Source: an uncultured Muribaculaceae bacterium
GTDB taxonomy: Bacteria; Bacteroidota; Bacteroidia; Bacteroidales; Muribaculaceae
NCBI GenBank assembly: GCA_910578665.1
Contig: CAJTQU010000004.1
Coordinates: forward strand, 62,001 to 126,000
Length of the DNA: 64,000 bases
Direction of reading: 5' to 3'
Of this stretch, positions 1 through 7,873 are shown in pieces (the stretch's first letter is position 1; the number at the start of each line of letters is the position of its first letter). The position numbers and the translations under genes are program-made. Below the pieces are notes generated by a model. The model was not told the DNA's origin. It saw nothing but the letters and a program-made list of their open reading frames with translations, and did not search any database.

Positions 1-88
1 ACTTTTCTCCGCGGCCGGCCGGACCGGAACATGCCGTGCAGCACAGCAAGACGACAGCCGGCGCAAGTATGAAAGATTTCGTGGTCAT
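1..88 (-). CDS. Start of a lipoprotein gene (partial, runs off left edge)
   Basis: Reading the minus strand from the ATG at 88-86 gives 29 codons: a short polar start (MTTKSF), a hydrophobic stretch (ILAPAVVLLCC) and a lipobox-like T-A-C followed by SGPAG, which is a typical lipoprotein signal peptide. The ATG overlaps the stop of the DUF2752 gene in an ATGA, so the two are translationally coupled and probably the last visible members of one operon. The rest of the protein lies outside the window and its function cannot be judged. It is too short to appear as an ordinary ORF call, but the signal peptide and the 4-bp overlap make it convincing. Confidence 0.75.
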   Translation of the reverse strand, partial: MTTKSFILAPAVVLLCCTACSGPAGRGEK

Positions 89-483
89 ATACTTAACAGA
101 TTTCTTACGACCCACCACGAGCAGAACAGCGTAACATATGTCCATGCCGGTACCGGGCCTGTAACGGCCCGGTAAAGCCGGGCGCGACGGCGTAACGCCG
201 GTATGTATATAACGGCGCATACCGCAAAAAAGTATGGTATGGAAACCACGAAGAAATAATTGTAAGCCAGTGCTTCCGCAAAATGACCGTGCAGAAGGGC
301 GTGGGTGGCCCTTGATATGCCGCATCCAGGACACTGCCATCCGGTAATGGTGCGGAACATGCACTTTGGCGCCCATGCCGTCCCAACGGGATCTACAAAG
401 TATAAAACTGTCCCTGCTGCCACTATTAGAGCGGCTGCCAGCAGGGACAGATATTTTCTGCGAGTGCCATTTGTGCCAGGCAT
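85..483 (-). CDS. DUF2752 family small membrane protein
   Basis: A 132-residue protein when started at the ATG at 483-481. A longer reading to 579 would overlap the upstream gene and adds a non-conserved, Cys/His-rich leader. It carries the DUF2752 signature, WQCPGCGISRATHALLHG, after a first hydrophobic helix near the N-terminus and before two more hydrophobic segments. The conserved C-P-x-C-G cysteines suggest metal or redox chemistry at the membrane, but no function is established for the family. It starts about 11 bp after the GYF-CD225 gene stops and overlaps the next lipoprotein gene, giving a three-gene membrane operon. Confidence 0.8.
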   Translation of the reverse strand: MPGTNGTRRKYLSLLAAALIVAAGTVLYFVDPVGTAWAPKCMFRTITGWQCPGCGISRATHALLHGHFAEALAYNYFFVVSIPYFFAVCAVIYIPALRRRARLYRAVTGPVPAWTYVTLFCSWWVVRNLLSI

Positions 484-494
484 GGGTACAGGGG

Positions 495-959
495 TTATAA
501 TGACACAATACCCAATGCGAATATTATAGCGTATATGATGCAGCCGACAAGGCTTAGCGCAGCGCTGGCTATGCTCCATGAAGCAGCCTTCTTCGATGCT
601 TTGGTCGCGCCTATATAATCGCCAGATGTCCAGAGAGGGTTAACTTTAGAAGCATAAACTATGGCGACTATGCCGAACGGAAGACAGCAGAATATCGTGG
701 TAAGTATAGCCCACACCATGTGTGAAGATGGTGCCGGTATCTGCTGCATAGACGGCGGTACCGGTTGTTGCACACGGTTTGCGGTTACCGGTGTCCCGAT
801 ATAGTCGGCCAGACCAGGAATATCTGCCAGACGCACCCACTCCTGGCCGCCCACGGGGCAGACCATACTGTCAGCGGTAAGTCCGTGTGTTGTGAACTGT
901 GAGGGATCGATAGGGCCGTGACTTTCATTATCGGCGCCGATGTAATAATATTTAACCAT
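495..959 (-). CDS. GYF_2 and CD225/dispanin domain membrane protein
   Basis: A 154-residue protein. Residues 1-55 form a GYF_2 (DUF4339-like) domain: YYYIGADNESHGPID near the start and a WVRLADIP motif. A linker rich in Pro, Gln and Ser follows. The C-terminal half has two hydrophobic helices around FCCLPFGIVAIVYASKVN, which is the CD225/dispanin signature (the family that includes animal IFITM proteins), then a basic loop (ATKASKKAA) and a last helix. In bacteria this architecture is widespread but has no established biochemical role. It is the first gene of the operon with DUF2752 and the partial lipoprotein. Another GYF_2 protein with a TM2 module lies at 60.8-61.3 kb. Confidence 0.85.
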   Translation of the reverse strand: MVKYYYIGADNESHGPIDPSQFTTHGLTADSMVCPVGGQEWVRLADIPGLADYIGTPVTANRVQQPVPPSMQQIPAPSSHMVWAILTTIFCCLPFGIVAIVYASKVNPLWTSGDYIGATKASKKAASWSIASAALSLVGCIIYAIIFALGIVSL

Positions 960-1046
960 AATTTTTTATTTTATCGGGTTATATTTGTAAATCCTGTTAT
1001 AATTGCCGGGATGTATCTCAATATATGAAACACATAAAGGGACCGA

Positions 1047-3278
1047 TTAGTTCCGGAATACTTTTTTTACACCTTTCACCGTCTCTATCTTGCGCATAAG
1101 GGATGCCAGGCGTCCCGTGTCAGACACTCCCAGCACCAGATAGCCCTGGAAAAGCCCGTCATGCGAATCAATAGAAATATTGCGCAGTTGTGCTCCGCTC
1201 TCTTTCGTTATTATAGAAGTGATATTTGATACGATTCCGATATCGTCCTGCCCCACTATGCGAAGAGATACCGGAGTAAAGCCAGTGGCGGCTCCGCTCC
1301 ATGCCACAGAGATGAGACGGTATGGATAACGTTCGCGTATATGGCCGGCATTGGGACAGTCCCTGCGGTGCACCTTCACCACACCGTCGGCACTGATGAA
1401 TCCGAACACGTCGTCACCGGGTATAGGATTACAGCAGTGAGCCATACGGTAATTGAGGCCTTTTATATTTTTGTCACCTATCACAATAACTTCGCCCGAT
1501 GCTTCATACGTTTCCTCTTCATCAGGATCTTGCATCCGGAATGTTCCGGCACTCACGTGGGTTTCGACCGTTTCGTGATCATCAAGTTCGATACAGACTG
1601 CAATCACCTTGTTGGGATCTAGCTCCTCGTCGGCAATATCGGCATAAAAATCTGTGACAAATTTATACCCTAGCTTTTTGACTGCCTTTGTCAGTAAAGC
1701 CTCGTCAATATCCAGTTTGCGGTTTCTTATGCGCCGCTCAAGCATCTCCTTGCCAAGATCGGCCTGTCTGGCCTTAGCTTCGTTCAGCGCCTGCTTTATG
1801 CGGTTACGGGCCCTGGATGTGGCCACCTGTGCGAGCCAGTCCTGCTTGGGCGTCTGTGTCGAAGAAGTCAGAATTTCTACAGTGTCACCGTTTTTCACCC
1901 TGTAAGAAATTTTCTCATGCCTGCCGTTCACTATGGCGCCGGTGCACCGGCAGCCTATTCGCGAATGTATGTGGAACGCGAAGTCGAGCACCGTGCCGCC
2001 AGGAGGAAGACGGAACAAATCCCCTTTCGGAGTGAATGCAAACACCTCCTTCTCGTAATTATCTATCTTTAGAGAGCGCATCAGCTGCATCGGACCCGCG
2101 TCGGCAGTCTCGAGGATGTCGCGTATATTATTCATCCACTGGTCCGTGGCATCGCTTTTGCCGCCTTTGTAACGCCAGTGCGCGGCCAGGCCCTTTTCGG
2201 CCACCAGGTCCATGCGCACAGTACGGAACTGGACTTCCACCCACTTGGAGCCAGGACCCATGACCGTGGCGTGCAGGCTCTCATATCCGTTACTCTTCGG
2301 TATGGATATCCAGTCTTTCATACGTGCCGGATTTGCCGTATACATATCAGCCAGTATGCTGTATGCCAGCCAGCAGTCGCTCTTCTCACGCTCTCGCGGA
2401 GTGTCTATTATAACGCGTATGGCAAACAGATCGTAGATATGCGCCATATCCACCTTTTGTTTCTTTATCTTCGCCCAGATTGAAGAAATGGATTTTGTAC
2501 GTCCTTTGATTGAGAATCGCAGGCCTGCATCCTGTAATTTTTTCTTGACAGGGGCTATGAATGATGCAATATAGGCATCGCGTTCCTTTTTGGTCTCATT
2601 GAGACGTTCCGCGATACTTGTGTAAATCTGACGGTTTGTGTATTTCAGACTGAGATCTTCCAGCTCCCCTTTTATCTTATACAGCCCCAGACGGTGAGCT
2701 AGTTGAGCATACAGGCAATTGGCTTCGAACGACACGGTGCGCACCCAGTCTTCGTCAGGATGACGGTTTATAAGTCGCATCAAAGCCAGGCTTTCGGCTA
2801 TCATTATTATGATCACTCGTATGTCTTCGGCCAGCGAGATGAGCAGTCCGCGGAAATTATCCTGGCTGACAGAGGTACTGCGTGATGCGAATTTACTTAC
2901 TTTGGCATAGCTCTCCACAAGCCACGCCACATCGTCACCCCACCGGCGGCGTATATGGTCGGCAGAGACCGATCCTGTCTCAAAAGGCGCCGACAGCACT
3001 ATGGCCAGCAGAATATTCCTGTCAGGATCTATCATGCGCGCGAAAAGGGCGGCCGTCCGCATAGAGAGCAAAGCATGGCTTATGGCATGTGTGTCCCTCA
3101 GTCCCGAATCGGCACATGAGATAGCCATATCGTAAAGCTCGCGCCGGTCTGCCGCATTTACCAAAGAACCTACGGCATTAGACAAATCTCTCAACGCGGC
3201 CTTTATCTCAAGTTTTTCACGTTCGCACAACGGGGCGTCAGTCTGCGTAGGGTAGATATAAGTTTTATTCTGAAACAT
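1047..3278 (-). CDS. relA: RelA/SpoT homologue, probable (p)ppGpp synthetase
   Basis: A 743-residue protein with the full long-RSH architecture: N-terminal HD-like domain (about 20-200), synthetase (about 235-370, with YDLFAIRVI and SIPKSNGYESLHATV), TGS (about 411-473, VFAFTPKGDLFRLPPGGT), a conserved Cys region (AHCCNPIPGDDVFGFIS) and a C-terminal ACT domain (about 665-743). It makes the alarmone (p)ppGpp from ATP and GTP/GDP. The hydrolase motifs are gone: the catalytic His-Asp of the HD pair is Ser96-Ala97, and the ADRLHN motif reads AESLAL at 161-166. I infer a monofunctional, RelA-type synthetase, with a separate SpoT expected elsewhere. It stands alone on its strand; the start at 3278 is the first Met and leaves a complete HD-like domain. 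Confidence 0.93.
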   Translation of the reverse strand: MFQNKTYIYPTQTDAPLCEREKLEIKAALRDLSNAVGSLVNAADRRELYDMAISCADSGLRDTHAISHALLSMRTAALFARMIDPDRNILLAIVLSAPFETGSVSADHIRRRWGDDVAWLVESYAKVSKFASRSTSVSQDNFRGLLISLAEDIRVIIIMIAESLALMRLINRHPDEDWVRTVSFEANCLYAQLAHRLGLYKIKGELEDLSLKYTNRQIYTSIAERLNETKKERDAYIASFIAPVKKKLQDAGLRFSIKGRTKSISSIWAKIKKQKVDMAHIYDLFAIRVIIDTPREREKSDCWLAYSILADMYTANPARMKDWISIPKSNGYESLHATVMGPGSKWVEVQFRTVRMDLVAEKGLAAHWRYKGGKSDATDQWMNNIRDILETADAGPMQLMRSLKIDNYEKEVFAFTPKGDLFRLPPGGTVLDFAFHIHSRIGCRCTGAIVNGRHEKISYRVKNGDTVEILTSSTQTPKQDWLAQVATSRARNRIKQALNEAKARQADLGKEMLERRIRNRKLDIDEALLTKAVKKLGYKFVTDFYADIADEELDPNKVIAVCIELDDHETVETHVSAGTFRMQDPDEEETYEASGEVIVIGDKNIKGLNYRMAHCCNPIPGDDVFGFISADGVVKVHRRDCPNAGHIRERYPYRLISVAWSGAATGFTPVSLRIVGQDDIGIVSNITSIITKESGAQLRNISIDSHDGLFQGYLVLGVSDTGRLASLMRKIETVKGVKKVFRN

Positions 3279-3340
3279 ATCGGCACACAGTTTATATATC
3301 AGCCTGCGAATTTAATAATTTTTTTTGAAAAGGCATTTGT

Positions 3341-4501
3341 CTAATGTCTGGCTATAAACCGAAAAATAGTGTCATATGCGGCCGAACGCACCTCGGGGCG
3401 AGACAGGATAAGGTCATGCATGCCGCTGTCGATGGCTGTGACTACGGGATTACGGCCGAGTTTTTGTCCCCTTTTCTGTATATCGGCAGGATTCAGCACA
3501 ACATCTGCTTCCATGCACTCGGGAGTCCATCCGCAGGTCTGCGTACCCGTTGACGAATGCATGACCAGCACAGGAACCGTTATATTCCTTCCGTGGCGCA
3601 TTACCTTGCTCTGCGCGCGGCTCACGGCACGTATCCATGACGCTGTGACCGGCGGAGACACCACCATTTTCCAGTCGGTATTATATTCCCATTCTCCGTG
3701 ATACTGCCTAAGCAGACTGTGTGAATAAGCATCGCAATCCCCCTGTGGAATCTTGGTGTCAGGACTTATCGCGCCGAACAATGTCACAGCAGGAATGAGA
3801 CAACGGCGGTAAAAAGCATTGAAATTCCATTCCAGAAACGGGCTGTCGGTGACCACGCGCCGCACACCGCAGCCGGAACCGCGCATAGCGGCGTAAAGCG
3901 ATACCGTGAGACCTCCGGTCGAATGACCGGACAAGGTTATGTCGGAATTTCCGTCCGCCCTTATTATGCGTAGCGCGGCATCAATATCTTCAAAATACTC
4001 TTTAAAGTCGCGCACATTAAACGGATACTGCCAGGGCCTCAGACTACGTCCGTAACGCCGGAGATCTACAGCGTAGAAATTTATCCCCTGGCCATTAAAC
4101 AGTTCTCCCATTTCGCTTTGAAAGAAATAGTCGTTGAATCCATGTACATACAGCACTGCCTTGTTTGTAGGAACCGAAGCCATACGCCTGACCACGGTGC
4201 ATGACACCGGTCCGTCAAACGATTTACCAAGATTCACCGACACAGCCTCATATCCTTCAAGTATGTCGGGATGCCATAATGTGTCTGCCTGGATGCTCTT
4301 CGAGCCTGTATACCGTCCTGGATGCAGTTCGCGTTCTATTACATCATACTGCCCGGCGGTGTCACGTAGTTGTGCCCTGTCTGCGGTCGACTGCGCCGCA
4401 TACGTTCCTACCGCCGAAAGAGCGGCAAATGTTAAAACAAGGGGTATGTACAGCAACCGAATATGCTTTCCCTTGCTACGCATATTATGTTTTTTATTCA
4501 T
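3341..4501 (-). CDS. Secreted or membrane-anchored alpha/beta hydrolase (lysophospholipase-like)
   Basis: A 386-residue protein. Residues 13-35 are a hydrophobic signal peptide or anchor ending AVGTYAAQ. The catalytic fold shows a VLYVHGFND oxyanion strand (about 116-124), the nucleophile elbow SGHSTGG with Ser194, and a C-terminal DSGMHDLILS with the likely catalytic His362. An Asp around 340 may complete the triad. This matches the serine aminopeptidase S33/lysophospholipase type of hydrolase. The substrate is unknown; an acyl ester is a guess from the family. It lies 62 bp downstream of nothing on its strand and upstream of relA, with no clear operon partner. Confidence 0.8.
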   Translation of the reverse strand: MNKKHNMRSKGKHIRLLYIPLVLTFAALSAVGTYAAQSTADRAQLRDTAGQYDVIERELHPGRYTGSKSIQADTLWHPDILEGYEAVSVNLGKSFDGPVSCTVVRRMASVPTNKAVLYVHGFNDYFFQSEMGELFNGQGINFYAVDLRRYGRSLRPWQYPFNVRDFKEYFEDIDAALRIIRADGNSDITLSGHSTGGLTVSLYAAMRGSGCGVRRVVTDSPFLEWNFNAFYRRCLIPAVTLFGAISPDTKIPQGDCDAYSHSLLRQYHGEWEYNTDWKMVVSPPVTASWIRAVSRAQSKVMRHGRNITVPVLVMHSSTGTQTCGWTPECMEADVVLNPADIQKRGQKLGRNPVVTAIDSGMHDLILSRPEVRSAAYDTIFRFIARH

Positions 4502-4593
4502 ACCCCTATAACATCACTAAGAGTATAAAAGGTTGTGACATACACGTAAAAAAATGGTTGCCAACGTATACTTAAAAAAATAATCCCCGAAAA

Positions 4594-4625
4594 TTTGCAC
4601 ATGTCAAAAATAGTGCGTAACTTTG
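4594..4625 (+). promoter_or_regulatory. Promoter of tRNA-His
   Basis: TTTG at 4594-4597, a 20-nt spacer and TAACTTTG at 4618-4625 match the Bacteroidetes -33/-7 consensus. The predicted start lies about 35 nt before the tRNA. Confidence 0.7.
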
Positions 4626-4665
4626 CACCGCAATTCGGGAGAGATTATTTTTCAGTTGCAGACAT

Positions 4666-4740
4666 GGTGGATGTAGCTCAGTTGGTTAGAGCGACGGATT
4701 GTGGTTCCGTAGGTCGTGGGTTCGAACCCCATCTTCCACC
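4666..4740 (+). tRNA. tRNA-His (GTG)
   Basis: A full cloverleaf can be drawn: acceptor stem GTGGATG with CTTCCAC (one mismatch), D arm GCTC/GAGC, anticodon loop containing TTGTGGT with anticodon GTG, and T loop TTCGAAC. An extra G at 4666 opposite C at 4740 is the G-1:C73 pair that identifies histidine tRNAs. The 3' CCA is not encoded. Confidence 0.93.
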
Positions 4741-4755
4741 CGTGGTAGAAAGATG

Positions 4756-4790
4756 AAAAGGCATGTCAATTTATGGTATGCCTTTTTATT
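4756..4790 (+). terminator. Intrinsic terminator after tRNA-His
   Basis: AAAAGGCAT at 4756-4764 pairs with ATGCCTTTT at 4778-4786, followed by T-rich DNA. Confidence 0.75.
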
Positions 4791-4854
4791 TTACATCGTA
4801 AAAACCGGTTAAATATTCATAGCGGTGTAAAATTAATGGTAATCAAAGTTCATT

Positions 4855-4891
4855 TCAAAAAAGTGTGCCGCGACTTTAAGTCACGGCACAC
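4855..4891 (-). terminator. Intrinsic terminator of the leucine-rich-repeat gene
   Basis: GTGTGCCG (4863-4870) pairs with CGGCACAC (4884-4891), with an inner GACTT/AAGTC stem. On the minus strand the hairpin is followed directly by a run of six or more T. Confidence 0.8.
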
Positions 4892-4920
4892 ACATTATAA
4901 TTGTTTTTTAGAGCAACAGC

Positions 4921-7257
4921 CTATTTGACAAACGTTTTAACGATATGCACACGGTCAGCGGTCTGCACTCTTACAATATAATATCCTTTCTGGTCCACAC
5001 GGCATTTATTAGCAGTGAACACGCCGGCAATCCTGCCGTCTAACGTATACGCCTCGGCATTGACGAAGTCTCCGTCTATCATAATATCCATGCCGCTGCT
5101 GTATACATCCAGCTCTCCGCGTACAGCTGACAAGACATCGACTGTTTTGTTTGTTTTGAAATCAACAGACACGACAGGCATACAGAGTGCGCCGGTTTCG
5201 TCAAGACCAAAACCATAAGCTATATAGCCGGTTTCACCTTTTAGATCCTCAAAATAGAAAGAAGACTTACCCGTGCGGGCTTGCTGCCGGTATATATCTT
5301 TCCAGTCCGAACCTGCTGCTTCGGCCTCTTGTTTCCAAAGCTCTACATGGCTGCTCCATACCTCGTCACCGGCATAGTTTTCTTTCAACACAACATTGGC
5401 AAACCAATAGACGCTGTCATCTGACGGAGTGCCTGTAACCCTTGCAGCCTTGTCCGTAATCTCGTCTACAGCCAAAAAGAGTGTGACCGGTTCGGGACTG
5501 TCAGCTGTTGTGAAATCAATGGTCACGACAGGCATGCAGAGTGCGCCGGTTTCGTCAAGACCGAAGCCGTAGGCTATATAGCCGGATTCACTTTCAAGCC
5601 CCTCGAAAGTGAAAGTCGATTTACCCGTGCGAGCCTTCTGTCGGTAAATATCCATCCAGTCTGAACCAGCTGCCGCAGCCTCTTGTTTCCAGAGTTCGAC
5701 ATGGCTTCTCCATACCTCGTCACCGGCATAGTCTTCTTTCAGAACGACATTGGCAAACCAGTAGACGCCGTCATCCGACGGAGTGCCCGTAACCTCTGCA
5801 CTCTGGTCAGTGATTTCGGCTACAGACAGAGCTAGCGTGACAGGCACAATAGCCTCTATATTGGCAAAATCTTTCCAATGATTAGCCTGTTTATACGCTC
5901 CGACTGCCTTTTCCGGCACAAACACCTGCAAAAACTCATATTGCATAGAGGTAAATTCCGAGACACAATACGGAGGGTCTACCGGACGGCATGTCAACGA
6001 TTTAAGCTCCTGACAGCCACGGAATGCATATTCACCTATATAATTGACACTACCGCCTATTTCAACACTTGTAAGACTCTTGCATCCAAAGAAACAGTAG
6101 TGACCCAATTCCTTAACTTTAGCCGGAACCGTGATCGTCCTAAGCTGGCTGCACGCACTAAAAGCATAATTACCTATTGTCGCAAGCGACTGCGGAAGAG
6201 CGATTTCTTCTATGGCAGAGCCAGAGAAGACACCCTCGCCTAAAGTTGTAAGATTGTCTCCCAAAACAACTTTACTGAGTGATTTACAATCATCAAAAGC
6301 ATAATCCTCTATTGCGACCAGATCCTTGCCACCATCCACTTTCTCAATAGAGGAGCCTGCGAACGCACGATTATTTATGTGGGTAACACCGTCAGGAATC
6401 GTCACATTCACTCTCCCGGCAGGACACATAACCAGGGTTTTGAGACCTTTCATATAAAGCACTCCGTCATATGATGCAAACACCTTATTCTCCGAATCGA
6501 CATTAAGCGCATTTAAACTAACACATCCTTTGAACGCATTACCGGCCAGAGATGTCACCGATTTAGGAATTGTTATAGAGGCCAGAGATTCGCAATATTC
6601 GAATGCGCTGATTCCAATATACTCCAATCCCGAACCTAAATGTACATTTTTTAAATTCTGGCAATACGAAAATGCACCGTCACCGATCGAAATAACGCCA
6701 TCAGGTATAGTGATTTCCTCTATAGCGTAGCAATAATTAAACGCGAAAGCATTAATTGATTTGAGACTGACGGGCATCGTGACTGTTTTTAACGCCTCAC
6801 ATCCGGCAAAAAGCTGGATTTCAATCACAGACAGCGATTCAGGCAGTTTTACATCGACAAGACGCGCGCATTGCGAAAATGCCTCGGCACCTATATGTGT
6901 CACACCCTGGGGGACGGTCAGCGTACTAATCTTTCTGCAGCCGTAAAACGCATTGCTGCCTATGGATGTCAATGTAGCCGGCATGCTCACCGACTCAAGC
7001 TTCATGTTCCATTCAAAAGCCTTTTCACCTATCGCTACAACGGTATACTCTGTACCATTGCCTGTAACAACAGAAGGTATCTCGACCGCTCCAGTATATT
7101 CCACATCGGGCCATGGAATAAGTTCGACAGTTTTTTCACTCTCCGAAAGAACATTATAATACAGGTCTCCGTCTTGGAACGTACCTGACTTTGCCGGCAG
7201 AATTCCGATTAATAATAATGCCATTAAAAGTAATGGGAGTCTAGTGTAATGTCTCAT
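4921..7257 (-). CDS. BspA-like leucine-rich-repeat surface protein with T9SS-type tail
   Basis: A 778-residue protein. It has a signal peptide (about 1-23) followed by about 17 LRR_5 (BspA/TpLRR) repeats of the pattern AFxxCxxLxxVxIPxxVxxIG over residues 70-460. Two nearly identical 110-residue modules follow at 473-584 and 592-702, each with GTPSDD, VYWFANVVLKE, HVELWKQEA and YIAYGFGLDETGALCMPVV. The last 70 residues (AYTLDGR, KGYYIVRVQTADRV, IVKTFVK) look like a type A T9SS sorting domain. BspA-like repeats are known from Bacteroidetes surface adhesins, so an outer-surface binding role is likely; the ligand is unknown. The gene stands alone with its own promoter and terminator. Confidence 0.88.
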   Translation of the reverse strand: MRHYTRLPLLLMALLLIGILPAKSGTFQDGDLYYNVLSESEKTVELIPWPDVEYTGAVEIPSVVTGNGTEYTVVAIGEKAFEWNMKLESVSMPATLTSIGSNAFYGCRKISTLTVPQGVTHIGAEAFSQCARLVDVKLPESLSVIEIQLFAGCEALKTVTMPVSLKSINAFAFNYCYAIEEITIPDGVISIGDGAFSYCQNLKNVHLGSGLEYIGISAFEYCESLASITIPKSVTSLAGNAFKGCVSLNALNVDSENKVFASYDGVLYMKGLKTLVMCPAGRVNVTIPDGVTHINNRAFAGSSIEKVDGGKDLVAIEDYAFDDCKSLSKVVLGDNLTTLGEGVFSGSAIEEIALPQSLATIGNYAFSACSQLRTITVPAKVKELGHYCFFGCKSLTSVEIGGSVNYIGEYAFRGCQELKSLTCRPVDPPYCVSEFTSMQYEFLQVFVPEKAVGAYKQANHWKDFANIEAIVPVTLALSVAEITDQSAEVTGTPSDDGVYWFANVVLKEDYAGDEVWRSHVELWKQEAAAAGSDWMDIYRQKARTGKSTFTFEGLESESGYIAYGFGLDETGALCMPVVTIDFTTADSPEPVTLFLAVDEITDKAARVTGTPSDDSVYWFANVVLKENYAGDEVWSSHVELWKQEAEAAGSDWKDIYRQQARTGKSSFYFEDLKGETGYIAYGFGLDETGALCMPVVSVDFKTNKTVDVLSAVRGELDVYSSGMDIMIDGDFVNAEAYTLDGRIAGVFTANKCRVDQKGYYIVRVQTADRVHIVKTFVK
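5152..5484 (-). repeat. Tandem module copy 2 in the LRR gene
   Basis: Codes for residues 592-702 of the LRR protein. It is about 85% identical at the protein level (by eye) to copy 1 at 5506-5841, separated by a linker of only about 7 residues. Confidence 0.85.
5506..5841 (-). repeat. Tandem module copy 1 in the LRR gene
   Basis: Codes for residues 473-584. DNA identity to copy 2 is also high (for example both contain tcgtcaccggcatagt), pointing to a recent in-frame duplication. Confidence 0.85.
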
Positions 7258-7551
7258 AATTAAACGGTTTTAATGAAAAGGTCTAAGTTTTTATAATACG
7301 ACGCAATAATCTGACCTTCTTAGGATTATCATACGCAGTCCGACAACACCGGATAAAGAGAATTAGCAAACTCTGCAGCGGTATAAGTTTGATACATGAG
7401 AACGCACTGCACTGTGGCCAGCATCAGCACCAGATCGACAACAGCTAAGGCAGAGTGGCAAAGCTAAATATGCGCAGATTTTTCTAATTTATCTCTTTTT
7501 AAAGTAAAAATCAATAGGCTTCCCGGGTTAGTTTGTTTTTACCGTATAAAA
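7258..7551. other. Long untranslated leader of the LRR gene, no gene seen
   Basis: If the promoter at 7552-7582 is right, this is a 5' untranslated region of about 290 nt on the minus strand. No credible coding region is present on either strand. A second -7-like match (TAGCTTTG, minus strand, 7459-7466) lacks a -33 element. Confidence 0.4.
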
Positions 7552-7582
7552 CAAAGGTATATTTTTCATTTTGAATCTGCAA
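7552..7582 (-). promoter_or_regulatory. Promoter of the LRR surface protein gene
   Basis: On the minus strand TTG (7582-7580), a 20-nt spacer and TACCTTTG (7559-7552) match the Bacteroidetes consensus. A TTTACCCCCCC motif lies 23 nt further upstream. Confidence 0.6.
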
Positions 7583-7601
7583 GCAAAAATCACCCCGATT
7601 T

Positions 7602-7616
7602 TTTCGGGGGGGTAAA
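7602..7616 (-). promoter_or_regulatory. TTTACCCCCCC motif upstream of the LRR promoter
   Basis: On the minus strand TTTA followed by seven C (7616-7606). The same 11-mer lies in the same relative orientation upstream of the 45-kb secreted-protein promoter (44891-44901). Function unknown. Confidence 0.4.
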
Positions 7617-7800
7617 TACTTAATAACCAGATTATTATAATATGTTAAAAATAGTTAACACCATATCTTACACTTGGGCACATCAAATATTTTCAAGTGT
7701 CATATATTCACAAAACTAAGTTTTAGAATGCATTAAGACAGAGATGAGAATAGAATAAAACGGCAGGAATAAGACACATCTTCAGTAAATATGCAAATAC

Positions 7801-7853
7801 AGCGCGGCGCTCCCCAAAGTCTGAATGAGAACTTTACGGGGGAGCGCCGCGCT
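7801..7853 (-). terminator. Large stem-loop after rnfA, probable terminator
   Basis: A perfect 15-bp GC-rich inverted repeat (7801-7815 and 7839-7853) with a 23-nt loop lies 20 bp past the rnfA stop. The minus-strand flank is only moderately T-rich, so termination strength is uncertain. Confidence 0.65.
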
Positions 7854-7873
7854 ATGCGGCCGAAACAGCAATA

